From positions 2,853,501 through 2,917,500 of the forward strand of contig NZ_AP024745.1 in the NCBI RefSeq assembly GCF_019704555.1: a stretch of 64,000 nt of DNA, read 5' to 3'. How positions within the stretch are numbered: the stretch's first letter is position 1; the number at the start of each line of letters is the position of its first letter. The notes under the pieces are model-generated. The model saw nothing but the letters and a program-made list of their open reading frames with translations. It made no database searches and was not told the origin of the DNA. The DNA comes from Actinoplanes sp. L3-i22 (GTDB lineage Bacteria; Actinomycetota; Actinomycetes; Mycobacteriales; Micromonosporaceae). The translations under genes and the position numbers were made by a program. This document shows positions 26,809-34,410 of the stretch, in pieces.

Positions 26809-27549
26809 CTATTTCCACTGGACGGAAGCCAGCGTACGCCCGATGCCCCGCGCCGCGACCTGCAACGCCGACACCAGCCGGGGCAGCTGGCGCCGCAGAT
26901 CGGGCACCACGATGCCGAGCGCGGCCACCACGTCGTCCCCGTTGCGCACCGGCACCGCCACCGAGCAGGCGCCCAGGCTCATCTCCTCGCCGGTGGTCGC
27001 GTACCCCTCGGCCCGCGCCCGGCGCAGCTGGTCGAGCAGCCGGGCCGGCTGCGTGATGGTGTACGCGGTGACCCGGTGCAGCCGGCCCAGCGCCTCGGCG
27101 AGCACCTCGTCCGGCGCGTACGCCAGCAGCACCTTGCCGACCCCGGTCGCGTGCAGCGGCAGCCGCGACCCGATCTTGCTGACCACCGGCACCGAGACGT
27201 GCCCGGCGAGCCGGTCCACGTACAGCACCTCCTGCCCGTCCCGGACGGCCAGGTGCACGGTCGCCAGGGTGGCCCCGTAGAGGTCGTGCAGGAACGGGCT
27301 GGCCGCGGTGCGCAGCTCGCTCTGCACCGGGGCGAGCAGGCCGAGCTGCCAGATCCGCCGGCCGATCACGTACCCGCCGTCCGGCTCGCGGGCCAGCGCG
27401 CCCCAGCGGACCAGCTCGCCGACCAGCCGGTGGGTGGTCGCGAGGGGCGTGCCGGAGCGCCGGGCCAGCTCGCTGAGCGTCAGGCTGCGATGCCCGGTGT
27501 CGAAGACGCCGAGCAGATCGAGCGCGCGAGCAGTGACACTCTTGGCCAT
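26809..27549 (-). CDS. IclR-family regulator of the protocatechuate genes (PobR/PcaR-like)
   Basis: 246 residues. The N-terminal winged helix (VTARALDLLGVFDTGHRSLTLSELARRSGTPLATTHRLV) is typical of IclR proteins and the effector domain includes GATLATVHLAVRDGQEVLYVDRL, PLHATGVGKVLLAY and MSLGACSVAVPVRNG. IclR members such as PobR, PcaR and PcaU regulate 4-hydroxybenzoate/protocatechuate catabolism by binding the pathway substrate. It lies between pobA (co-directional) and pcaHGBL (divergent), with one matching operator at each side. ATG 27549 is chosen because aaagg lies 6 bases upstream; ATG 27564 is possible but overlaps the operator. The operator so close to its own start predicts autorepression. 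Confidence 0.9.
   Translation of the reverse strand: MAKSVTARALDLLGVFDTGHRSLTLSELARRSGTPLATTHRLVGELVRWGALAREPDGGYVIGRRIWQLGLLAPVQSELRTAASPFLHDLYGATLATVHLAVRDGQEVLYVDRLAGHVSVPVVSKIGSRLPLHATGVGKVLLAYAPDEVLAEALGRLHRVTAYTITQPARLLDQLRRARAEGYATTGEEMSLGACSVAVPVRNGDDVVAALGIVVPDLRRQLPRLVSALQVAARGIGRTLASVQWK
26813..26827. promoter_or_regulatory. IclR-type operator in front of pobA
   Basis: ttccactggacggaa: TTCC/GGAA half-sites around a 7-bp spacer, 13 of 15 bases identical to the site at 27559-27573. It overlaps the last coding bases of the IclR gene and is centred 52 bp upstream of the pobA ATG. Confidence 0.7.
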
Positions 27550-27558
27550 CGGAACCTT

Positions 27559-27573
27559 TTCCATTGAACGGAA
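27559..27573. promoter_or_regulatory. IclR-type operator between the regulator and pcaH
   Basis: ttccattgaacggaa: an almost perfect palindrome (TTCC-7-GGAA, spacer attgaac also near-symmetric). Its centre is 53 bp upstream of the pcaH start and 17 bp upstream of the regulator's own start. Confidence 0.75.
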
Positions 27574-27605
27574 GCCGAGTATCGCCGTGGAGCCGTCCGA
27601 CCGCC

Positions 27606-27611
27606 TAGCGT
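27606..27611 (+). promoter_or_regulatory. -10 box for a leaderless pcaH transcript
   Basis: tagcgt lies 7 bases before the pcaH ATG, so transcription would begin at or one base before the start codon. No -35 consensus is seen at the right spacing, which fits an activator-dependent promoter. No SD precedes the ATG. Confidence 0.5.
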
Positions 27612-27618
27612 CGCAGTA

Positions 27619-28356
27619 ATGAACACCCAGGCTGAGATCAACCAGGAGATCGAGGCGGCGGCGCAGCAGCCGGGCGGCCCGCAGCCGAAGATCGACTACG
27701 CGCCGTACCGCAGCAGCATCCTGCGGCACCCCAAGCAGCCCCTGCAGCCGATCGACCCGGAGTCGGTCGAGCTGTGGGCGCCTGCCTTCGGTCATCGGGA
27801 CGTCGCCGACGACGAGGCCGACCTGACCATCCAGCACGCCGGCACCCCGCTCGGCGAGCGGATCGTGGTCACCGGCCGGGTGCTCGACGGCGACGGGCGG
27901 CCGGTGGCGAACCAGCTGGTCGAGGTGTGGCAGGCGAACGCCGCCGGGCGCTACCGGCACCAGCGCGACCAGCACCCGGCGCCGCACGACCCGAACTTCA
28001 CCGGGGTCGGCCGGGTGCTCACCGGGCCGGACGGGACGTACCGCTTCCAGACGATCAAGCCGGGGCCGTACCCGTGGCGCAACCACCTCAACGCCTGGCG
28101 CCCCGCGCACATCCACTTCTCGATCTTCGGGACCGATTTCACCCAGCGCCTGGTGACCCAGATGTACTTCCCGGGCGACCCGCTCTTCAGGTACGACCCG
28201 ATCTACCAGTCGATCACCGACCCGAAGTCGCGGGAGCTGTTGATCGCCCAGTACGACCACGACCTGACCACCCCGGAGTGGAACACCGGATACCGTTGGG
28301 ACATCGTGCTCACCGGCACCCACCGCACTCCGCTCGACACCGAGGACAACGCATGA
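27619..28356 (+). CDS. pcaH: Protocatechuate 3,4-dioxygenase beta subunit
   Basis: 245-residue beta subunit; it holds the Fe(III) that cleaves protocatechuate between the two hydroxyls to 3-carboxy-cis,cis-muconate. N-terminal PcaH-specific segment APYRSSILRHPKQPL; core ANQLVEVWQANAAGRYRH (first Tyr ligand), IKPGPYPWRNHLNAWRPAHIHFSIFG (second Tyr and both His ligands) and QMYFPGDPLFRYDPIY. All iron ligands are present and the length is normal. The gene probably has a leaderless mRNA (see the -10 entry). The stop overlaps the pcaG start as ATGA, so the two subunits are translationally coupled. Confidence 0.96.
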   Translation: MNTQAEINQEIEAAAQQPGGPQPKIDYAPYRSSILRHPKQPLQPIDPESVELWAPAFGHRDVADDEADLTIQHAGTPLGERIVVTGRVLDGDGRPVANQLVEVWQANAAGRYRHQRDQHPAPHDPNFTGVGRVLTGPDGTYRFQTIKPGPYPWRNHLNAWRPAHIHFSIFGTDFTQRLVTQMYFPGDPLFRYDPIYQSITDPKSRELLIAQYDHDLTTPEWNTGYRWDIVLTGTHRTPLDTEDNA

Positions 28357-28916
28357 GCGCCGTGCCCGGGCAGACCGTCGGCCCCTTCTTCCACCTCGGT
28401 CTCGAGTTTCCGCAGATGAACGAGCTGGTGCCGCCGGCGCACGCGCGCGCGGTCCGGCTGCACGGGCGGGTCACCGACGGCGCCGGCGCTCCGGTGCCGG
28501 ACGCGGTGATCGAGATCTGGCAGGCCGATCCGCAGGGCCACGTGGTGCGGCAGACCGGTTCGCTGCGGCGCGACGGCTGGACGTTCACCGGCTGGGGCCG
28601 CGCCGCGACCGACCCGGACGGCTTCTACTCGTTCGCCACCCTGGAGCCGGGGCCGGCCGCCGAGGGCCGGCCGGCGTTCTTCGCGGTGACCGTTTTCGCC
28701 CGTGGTCTGCTGGACCGGCTCTTCACCCGCGCCTACCTGCCGGACGACACCGACGCGCTCGCCGCCGACCCGCTGCTGTCCGCCCTCGACCCGGACCGCC
28801 GCGCCACCCTGCTCACCCGGCGCGCCGACCAGTCCCTGGTCTTCGACATCCGCCTGCAGGGCGAGGGCGAGACGGTCTTCCTCGCCTATCCCCGGTTGCG
28901 GGATTCCTGGGCATGA
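28353..28916 (+). CDS. pcaG: Protocatechuate 3,4-dioxygenase alpha subunit
   Basis: 187-residue alpha subunit. It begins with the alpha-specific GQTVGPFFHLGLEFPQMNELV, shares the dioxygenase core AVIEIWQADPQGHVV and TDPDGFYSFATLEPGP, and lacks the Tyr/His iron ligands of the beta chain (FFAVTVFARGLLDRLFTRAYLP replaces the His region), as is normal for PcaG. It completes the active site and the (alpha-beta)n oligomer. ATG 28353 overlaps the pcaH stop by 4 nt. Confidence 0.94.
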   Translation: MSAVPGQTVGPFFHLGLEFPQMNELVPPAHARAVRLHGRVTDGAGAPVPDAVIEIWQADPQGHVVRQTGSLRRDGWTFTGWGRAATDPDGFYSFATLEPGPAAEGRPAFFAVTVFARGLLDRLFTRAYLPDDTDALAADPLLSALDPDRRATLLTRRADQSLVFDIRLQGEGETVFLAYPRLRDSWA

Positions 28917-28950
28917 AGATCAAGTTCAAATTCCGCTTTTCCCGTACGTC

Positions 28951-30156
28951 GTGAGCGATCTCCTGTGGCCCGGCGATCACCGAGCCGGTGACCTGTTCAG
29001 CGACGCGGCCGTGGTGGCGGCCATGGTCCGGGTCGAGCACGCCTGGCTGACCGCCCTGGTCGACAGCGGTCTCGCCGACCTCACCGTGCCGGCCGACCTG
29101 GCCACCCTGGTCGGCCCGGAGGACCTGCCGCGGCTGGCGGTCGACGCGGAGTCCGGCGGCAACCCGCTGATCCCGCTGCTCAAGCTGCTCCGCGCCCGGC
29201 TGCGGGGGCGCAACACGGCCGCCGCCGGCTGGCTGCACAAGGGGCTGACCAGCCAGGACGTCGTCGACACGGCGATCGTGCTGTGCCTGCGCGACGCGCA
29301 CGACCGGATCCGGGCCGACCTGCGGACCCAGATCGGCGCGCTGTCCCGGCTGGCCGGGGAGCACCGCGAGACCCGGATGGCCGGGCGGACACTGACCCAG
29401 CACGCCATCCCGATCACGTTCGGGCTGAAGGCGGCCGGCTGGCTCACCGGTGTCCTCGACGCGCGCGACCAGCTCGCCGCCGTGCGGTTGCCGATCCAGG
29501 TCGGCGGAGCGGCCGGCAGCCTGGCCGCGCCGGTCGCGCTCGCCGGGGACCCGGCCCGGGCCCGCGCCCTGGTCACCGCGACCGCCGAGCAGCTGGGCCT
29601 GGTCGCGCGCGAGCCCTGGCACACCAGCCGCGCGCCGCTGACCCGGGTCGCCGACGCGTTCGTGACCTGCACCGACGCGTGGGGCCGGATCGCCAACGAC
29701 GTGCTGCTCGGGTCCCGCCCCGAGGTGCACGAGCTGATCGAGGGTGGCGCCGAGGGCAGGGGTGGCTCGTCCGCCATGCCGAACAAGCAGAACCCGGTCC
29801 TGGCCGTCCTGATCAAGCGCGCCGCGCTCGCCGGGCCGCCGCTCGCCGCCCTGGTCCACGCCGGCGCGGCGGCCGCGGTCGACGAGCGGCCGGACGGCGG
29901 CTGGCACGTCGAGTGGGCCACCCTGCGGACCCTTTCCCGGCGTACGGTGGTGGCCGGCTCCCAGGCCGCCGAGCTGCTCGCCGGGCTGCGGGTGGACACC
30001 GGGAAGATGCTTGCCACGTTGCACGGGGCGCGCCCGGAGATCGACGCCGAACAGCAGTCGATCACCCCGGGGGTGTCGCCGGACCAGCCGTATCTCGGGG
30101 CGGCCGACGAGATCGTCGACGCGGTCCTGGCCCGGGCGGCGGCGGGACCGCGCTGA
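28951..30156 (+). CDS. pcaB: 3-carboxy-cis,cis-muconate cycloisomerase
   Basis: 401-residue member of the fumarase/aspartase superfamily; it converts 3-carboxymuconate to 4-carboxymuconolactone. Motifs: DLLWPGDHRAGDLFSD at the N-terminus, NTAAAGWLHKGLTSQDVVDTA, GRTLTQHAIPITFGLKAAGW and the signature GGSSAMPNKQNPV. The GTG at 28951 is the only start giving a PcaB-like N-terminus; it is 34 bp after the pcaG stop and has no recognisable SD, so expression may depend on reinitiation or on a less obvious signal. The frame is open further upstream but that part overlaps pcaG and is not PcaB-like. Confidence 0.93.
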   Translation: MSDLLWPGDHRAGDLFSDAAVVAAMVRVEHAWLTALVDSGLADLTVPADLATLVGPEDLPRLAVDAESGGNPLIPLLKLLRARLRGRNTAAAGWLHKGLTSQDVVDTAIVLCLRDAHDRIRADLRTQIGALSRLAGEHRETRMAGRTLTQHAIPITFGLKAAGWLTGVLDARDQLAAVRLPIQVGGAAGSLAAPVALAGDPARARALVTATAEQLGLVAREPWHTSRAPLTRVADAFVTCTDAWGRIANDVLLGSRPEVHELIEGGAEGRGGSSAMPNKQNPVLAVLIKRAALAGPPLAALVHAGAAAAVDERPDGGWHVEWATLRTLSRRTVVAGSQAAELLAGLRVDTGKMLATLHGARPEIDAEQQSITPGVSPDQPYLGAADEIVDAVLARAAAGPR

Positions 30157-30192
30157 CCTCCGTACCCAAATCGGATTTTGATCTTGAAGGGA

Positions 30193-31311
30193 ATGCCCTT
30201 GCTGACCGCGACCGTGTTCACCGACGCGCCCGACCGCCCGCTGCTCCTGCTCGGCTCGTCGGTCGGCACCTCCGCGGAAAGTCTGTGGACGCGGTGCGCG
30301 TCCCGGCTCTACGGCCGCTACCACGTGGTCGGCTTCGACCTGCCCGGACACGGCCGCAGTTCTCCGGCGACCGGCCCGTTCCGGATCGCCGACCTGGCCC
30401 GGGAGGTGGTCGCGCTGGCCGACCGGCTGCGGCCCGCCGAGCGGTTCCTGTACGCCGGCGACTCGATCGGCGGCGCGATCGGCCTGCAGGTGCTGCTCGA
30501 CGCCCCGGACCGGGTCATCGCGGCGGCGCTGCTCTGCACCGGCGCCAGGATCGGTGAGCCGGCGGCGTGGGCCGAGCGGGCCGCGCTGGTCCGGGCGAAG
30601 GGCACCGAGGCGGTGGTGGCCGGTTCGATCGAGCGCTGGTTCAACCCGGCGTTCCCCGCGGCCGACCGGGAACCCCTGCTCGACGCCCTGCGGGCCACCG
30701 ACGACGAGAGCTACGCGCGCTGCTGCGAGGCCCTGGCCGAGTTCGACGTCCGCGAGCGGCTCGCCGAGATCGGCACCCCGGTCCTCGCCGTGGCCGGCGG
30801 CCTCGACAAACCCACTCCGACCGCGGGACTGGAACTGATCGCGACCGGCGTGCCGCACGGCCGTCTCGTGGTCCTCGACGACGTGGCCCACCTGGCCCCG
30901 GCCGAGTCCCCGGAGGTCGTCGCGTTCCTCCTGGACCAGCACTTCGACGAGGCCCGCGCGGCCGGCATCGCGGTCCGCCGGGAGGTCCTCGGCCCGGCCC
31001 ACGTCGACCGCGCGACCGCCGCGACCACCCCGTTCACCCGGGACTTCCAGGATCTGATCACCCGCTACGCCTGGGGCGAGATCTGGACCCGCCCCGGCCT
31101 GGACCGCCGCAGCCGCTCGATGATCACGCTGACCGCGCTGGTCGCCCTGGGCCACCACGACGAGCTGGCGATGCACGTCCGGGCCGCCCGCACCAACGGC
31201 CTGACCGTCGAGGAGATCAAAGAGGTCCTGCTGCAGACCGCCATCTACTGCGGAGTCCCGGCCGCCAACACCGCCTTCCGCATCGCCCGGCAGGCCCTCG
31301 ACGACCTCTGA
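30193..31311 (+). CDS. pcaL: Fused 3-oxoadipate enol-lactonase / 4-carboxymuconolactone decarboxylase
   Basis: About 372 residues. The N-terminal alpha/beta-hydrolase domain (PcaD; about 1-245) has LLLGSSVGTSAESLW (oxyanion region), nucleophile elbow GDSIGG and a C-terminal His in DDVAHLAPAE. The C-terminal domain (PcaC; about 260-372) has DFQDLITRYAWGEIWTRPGLDRRSRSMITLTALVALGHHDELAMHVRAA and EEIKEVLLQTAIYCGVPAANTAF, the carboxymuconolactone decarboxylase core. The fusion (PcaL) is usual in actinobacteria and supplies two consecutive steps to 3-oxoadipate. ATG 30193 touches the SD gaaggga (30186-30192); TTG 30199 has better spacing and may be the true start. pcaIJ and pcaF are not in the window. 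Confidence 0.93.
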   Translation: MPLLTATVFTDAPDRPLLLLGSSVGTSAESLWTRCASRLYGRYHVVGFDLPGHGRSSPATGPFRIADLAREVVALADRLRPAERFLYAGDSIGGAIGLQVLLDAPDRVIAAALLCTGARIGEPAAWAERAALVRAKGTEAVVAGSIERWFNPAFPAADREPLLDALRATDDESYARCCEALAEFDVRERLAEIGTPVLAVAGGLDKPTPTAGLELIATGVPHGRLVVLDDVAHLAPAESPEVVAFLLDQHFDEARAAGIAVRREVLGPAHVDRATAATTPFTRDFQDLITRYAWGEIWTRPGLDRRSRSMITLTALVALGHHDELAMHVRAARTNGLTVEEIKEVLLQTAIYCGVPAANTAFRIARQALDDL

Positions 31312-31465
31312 TCCCCGGCCCGGTCCGCTGTTGGCCGCTGTTTCCGCCGCCCGGCGCCGTCGCCTCCGGTCGCGGAGCTTGCCGGCCGGCACCCGCCGCC
31401 GCTCACGGCCGCCGCCGCCGCGCACGCTCCCGGCTGGCGTTCAGGGTTGTTCCGGGAGCTCTTTA

Positions 31466-31741
31466 CGACCGTGACCGCCAGCTCGCCGGGCTCGGCTGGT
31501 GTTGGTGGTTGTTGTGGCGGCTTTTTGCGACCGTGACTGCCAGCTCGCCGGGCCGAGCCGGCGCTGGTTGTTCGGGTGAGCGAATCCGGCCGCAAGCGGC
31601 GGCTGCGACAGCGACCAGAGGCGGGCGGTGCCTGGCAAGCTCAGTGACCGCAAGCGGACAACGCGCGCCCTGCCGCCGAGGACCGTGAGCGGATGCCGCT
31701 CGCGCCGGCTCGCCGAGGACCGTGAGCGGATGTCGCCCGCG
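31466..31741. repeat. Degenerate intergenic direct repeats in the 31312-31749 gap
   Basis: The 438-bp gap after pcaL contains no convincing gene. Two ~40-bp copies start near 31466 and 31528, sharing accgtga(c)gccagctcgcc and a diverged tail. Two 30-bp copies start at 31675 and 31712, sharing gccgaggaccgtgagcggat. Gap ORFs on both strands translate to low-complexity sequence and look spurious. A decayed repeat cluster is the simplest reading. Confidence 0.55.
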
Positions 31742-31749
31742 CGGGATCG

Positions 31750-32388
31750 TCAGACGGGCTGCGGCTCGGTGACCGGGTGGCGCAGGCCGGGGTGGCCGGC
31801 CGGGAGGGTGCGCTGGATGACCCACCAGCTGACCGCGAGGCAGGCCGCGACCAACGGCCAGCTCAGCGCGATCCGGGCGGCGGCCAGCGTGGCCGTCCAG
31901 CCGGCGGCGTAGAGCGGGAGGAAGACCGCGACCCGGATGACGTACTGCAGGACCCACACCCAGCTGGCCCGCGAGTAGGCCCGGAGCAGCTCCGGGTCGC
32001 GCCGCCAGCGGGTCTTCTGGCCCAGCACCGCGCCGACCACCAGGCCCAGCAGCGGCCAGCGGACCACGATGCTGATCGCCCAGATCAGCACGCTGGCGCC
32101 GTTGCTGAGGATCTGCAGCAGGAAGAAGTCCTCCGCCTTGCCGGTGTGCAGCGCGATCAGGGCGGCCACGCACACGCCGAGCAGGCCGATCAGGACCGCC
32201 CGGGGCTTGTCGCCGCGGCGCAGGCGCCAGCCGACCACGCCCAGGGCGCAGATCAGCGCGCCCGCGGAACCGGCCCAGATGGAGTGGAAGACCAGCCAGC
32301 CGACCAGGTAGCCGACGGCCGGCCAGGACGCGTCGATGGCGGCGCGCCGCCCGTTGAGTAGTTCCGACAGCGACTCCGGCTGCGTCAT
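31750..32388 (-). CDS. DUF3159 family membrane protein
   Basis: 212 residues with about six TM helices. Family features: LLNGRRAAIDASWPAVGYLVGWLV at the N-terminus, a basic loop LRRGDKPRAVLIGLLGVCVAALIALHTGKAEDFFLLQILSNGASV, and RWPLLGLVVGAVLGQKTRWRRDPELLRAYSRASWVWVLQYVIRVAVFLPLY. DUF3159 is actinobacterial and of unknown function; distant resemblance to intracellular septation protein A-like families has been suggested. ATG 32388 is preferred over GTG 32394 because of a G-rich SD-like ggggcgggtgg upstream. It lies 17 bp after the GGDEF-EAL gene on the same strand and may be co-transcribed with it. Confidence 0.82.
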   Translation of the reverse strand: MTQPESLSELLNGRRAAIDASWPAVGYLVGWLVFHSIWAGSAGALICALGVVGWRLRRGDKPRAVLIGLLGVCVAALIALHTGKAEDFFLLQILSNGASVLIWAISIVVRWPLLGLVVGAVLGQKTRWRRDPELLRAYSRASWVWVLQYVIRVAVFLPLYAAGWTATLAAARIALSWPLVAACLAVSWWVIQRTLPAGHPGLRHPVTEPQPV

Positions 32389-32405
32389 GTCCACCCGCCC
32401 CGTTC

Positions 32406-34196
32406 TCAGTTAGGGCAGCCTAACCCTGGCCGGGCGGACGGGTCGATGTGGCCCGCCGGAACGTGATCCGAACGGGGCAGCGGCCGGCCGATGTGGAAGC
32501 CCTGCGCGTGCCGGTACCCGATCTCCTGGAGCCGCCGGGCCTGCGCCGCCGTCTCCACCCCCTTGGCGACCGCGTCGATCCCGAGGTCGTCGGCGAGCCG
32601 GGCGAGGGCCCGGGCCACCGCGGTGTGCCGCCCGTTCTCGGTGATCCGCTCGGTGAACGACCGGTGCACCTTGACCACCGCCACCGGCACCTCGGCCAGC
32701 AACGCCACCGACGCGCGGCCGATGCCGAAGTCGTCCAGGGCGATCCGGGCGCCGAGGTCCCGGATCCGGTGCAGGCCGGCCAGCGCGGCGGCGTCGTCCA
32801 TCGCCGCCTCGGTGACCTCGATGACCAGCCGGTCCGGCGCGAGGCCGCTGATCGCCAGGGCGGTGGCCACCCGGTCGGCGAACCCGGTCTCGCGCAGCTC
32901 GCGCGCCGACACGTTGACATAGGTCATCGGGGCCTGGCCGCCGTCCCGGCAGGCGGCCCGGAGCACCCACTCGCCGAGCGGCACGATCAGGCCGCTGCGC
33001 TCGGCGACCGGGAGGAACTCCGCCGGCGGGACCGGGCCGCGGGCCGGGTCGGTCCACCGGACCAGCGCCTCGACGCCGGTGACCGTCCGGTCGCCGAGCC
33101 GGACGACGGGCTGGTAGTGCAGGGTCAGCCGGTCGTCGGCGAGGGCCCGGCGCAGCGCGGTGAGCGTCGCGGCGTGGTCGATCACCCGGGTCCGCATGCC
33201 GGGCCGGTAGTGGACGCACCGGCTCTTGCCGCCGTCCTTCGCCGCGTACAGCGCGATGTCGGCGTGCCGCAGCAGGTCGGCCCGGCCCCGGGCCACGCCG
33301 ATGCTGGCGCGCGGGGTCAGCGGATGCCCGGCGGCCTCCACCGGCCGGGCCAGCGCGGCGACGACCCGCCGGACGACCTGCTCGATCCGCGCCTCGGCAC
33401 GGTCCTCCAGCAGCACCGCGAACTCGTCGCCGCCGAGCCGGGCGACGAGCCCGCCGTCGGCCAGCGCGTCCCGGAGCACGCCGGTCACCGCGATCAGGAA
33501 GTGGTCGCCGACCTCGTGCCCCAGGGTGTCGTTGATCCCCTTGAAGTCGTCGAGGTCGATCAGCAGCACCGCCGGTGGGCAGTCCCCGGGCCGGGCCACG
33601 GCCTCGTCGACCCGGCGGGTGAACAGGGCCCGGTTGGCGGCGCCGGTGAGCGGGTCGGTGTCGGCGAGCTCCTGGAGGCGGCGTTCCAGCACGCGCCGCT
33701 CGGTGATGTCCAGCATCGCCCCGGACAGCCCGGTCACCGCGCCGTGCTCGTCGGTCAGCACGCCCTTGTAGAAGGTGACCTCGTGCCGGGAGCCGTCGGC
33801 GTAGACCACCGCGGCGTCGTAGACCTGCTTGCCGCCCGCGTCGAACAGGGCCCGGTCGGCCGCCGCGTAGACGTCCGCGAGGTCCTTCGACCAGATGCCG
33901 TGCACGGTACGGCCGATGATCCGGTCCCGGCTGACCCCGACGTACGCCTCGAACGCCGTGTTGCAGGCGCCGTAGACCCCGCCGGCGTCCTTGCTGAAGA
34001 TCGGCGCCGGGATGTTGTCGATCGCGGTCTGCAACTGGTGGGTGGTGTGCGCCGCCTGCTGGACGGCGTCCGCGGCGAGCAGCACCTCCGCGACGCCGTC
34101 GAACCCGGTCGCGCGCAGCTGTTCCAGCTTCGCGACGGCTCCGGCGAGATCGTCGGCGGCGACGACGACGCGCGTGGGATGCGGCACCCGGCTCAC
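32406..34196 (-). CDS. PAS-GGDEF-EAL cyclic-di-GMP protein with degenerate EAL site
   Basis: 596 residues, soluble. An N-terminal helix is followed by a PAS domain (about 50-165, AIDNIPAPIFSKDAGGVYGACNTAFEAYVG), a GGDEF domain with intact RLGGDEFAVLL (DTDPLTGAANRALF before it), and an EAL domain with VTGVEALVRW, VNVSA and the Asp pair D488-D489 in DDFGIG. By the RocR EAL numbering as I know it, spacing across residues 488-565 matches exactly, and two catalytic positions are changed: the KxD Asp is His511 (VKVHRSF) and the proposed general base Glu is Lys545 (VAKGVET). The later Glu548 and Gln565 are kept. So diguanylate cyclase activity is predicted and phosphodiesterase activity doubtful. 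GTG 34196 is the most likely start; an upstream ATG at 34292 adds an unlikely N-terminus. Confidence 0.9.
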   Translation of the reverse strand: MSRVPHPTRVVVAADDLAGAVAKLEQLRATGFDGVAEVLLAADAVQQAAHTTHQLQTAIDNIPAPIFSKDAGGVYGACNTAFEAYVGVSRDRIIGRTVHGIWSKDLADVYAAADRALFDAGGKQVYDAAVVYADGSRHEVTFYKGVLTDEHGAVTGLSGAMLDITERRVLERRLQELADTDPLTGAANRALFTRRVDEAVARPGDCPPAVLLIDLDDFKGINDTLGHEVGDHFLIAVTGVLRDALADGGLVARLGGDEFAVLLEDRAEARIEQVVRRVVAALARPVEAAGHPLTPRASIGVARGRADLLRHADIALYAAKDGGKSRCVHYRPGMRTRVIDHAATLTALRRALADDRLTLHYQPVVRLGDRTVTGVEALVRWTDPARGPVPPAEFLPVAERSGLIVPLGEWVLRAACRDGGQAPMTYVNVSARELRETGFADRVATALAISGLAPDRLVIEVTEAAMDDAAALAGLHRIRDLGARIALDDFGIGRASVALLAEVPVAVVKVHRSFTERITENGRHTAVARALARLADDLGIDAVAKGVETAAQARRLQEIGYRHAQGFHIGRPLPRSDHVPAGHIDPSARPGLGCPN

Positions 34197-34354
34197 GATT
34201 TTCCATCGGCCGCGGGCGTGCGGGGCTGAGGTGGGGTGACGGGGAGCGAGGTTGGGGCGGCCTCGCTCCCCGTCCTGGTGGTGCGGCAGCACTGCGTGGT
34301 GGCACGCGGGGGATTTGCTGCCTCCGTTCGTTCAGTCGGGGGGACGGCGGAATC

Positions 34355-34368
34355 TGGGAGCGCTCCCA
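34355..34368. promoter_or_regulatory. CebR-type operator (cellobiose-responsive LacI family)
   Basis: tgggagcgctccca is a perfect match to the operator of CebR, the cellulose/cellobiose regulator of Streptomyces. It lies 43 bp after the LPMO stop and 158 bp upstream of the GGDEF-EAL GTG, both genes reading leftwards. So it is not in the usual place in front of the cellulolytic gene. Confidence 0.75.
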
Positions 34369-34410
34369 GTTAACCGAACTGTAGCAATTGTTGCGCCGCC
34401 CCGCGAGAGG

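Noticed and set aside
27604..27619. Ribosome binding site for pcaH
   Set aside because: No purine-rich SD in the 15 bases before ATG 27619; the sequence fits a -10 box better.
31463..32173. Minus-strand ORF covering the repeat gap and part of DUF3159
   Set aside because: It is out of frame with the real DUF3159 gene and its translation is repeat-driven low-complexity sequence.
32410..32428. Iron-box-like sequence (ttagg...cctaa) near the DUF3159 gene
   Set aside because: Only 13 of 19 positions fit the IdeR/DtxR consensus as I know it, and the bases are the last codons and stop of the GGDEF-EAL gene. No iron gene is nearby.
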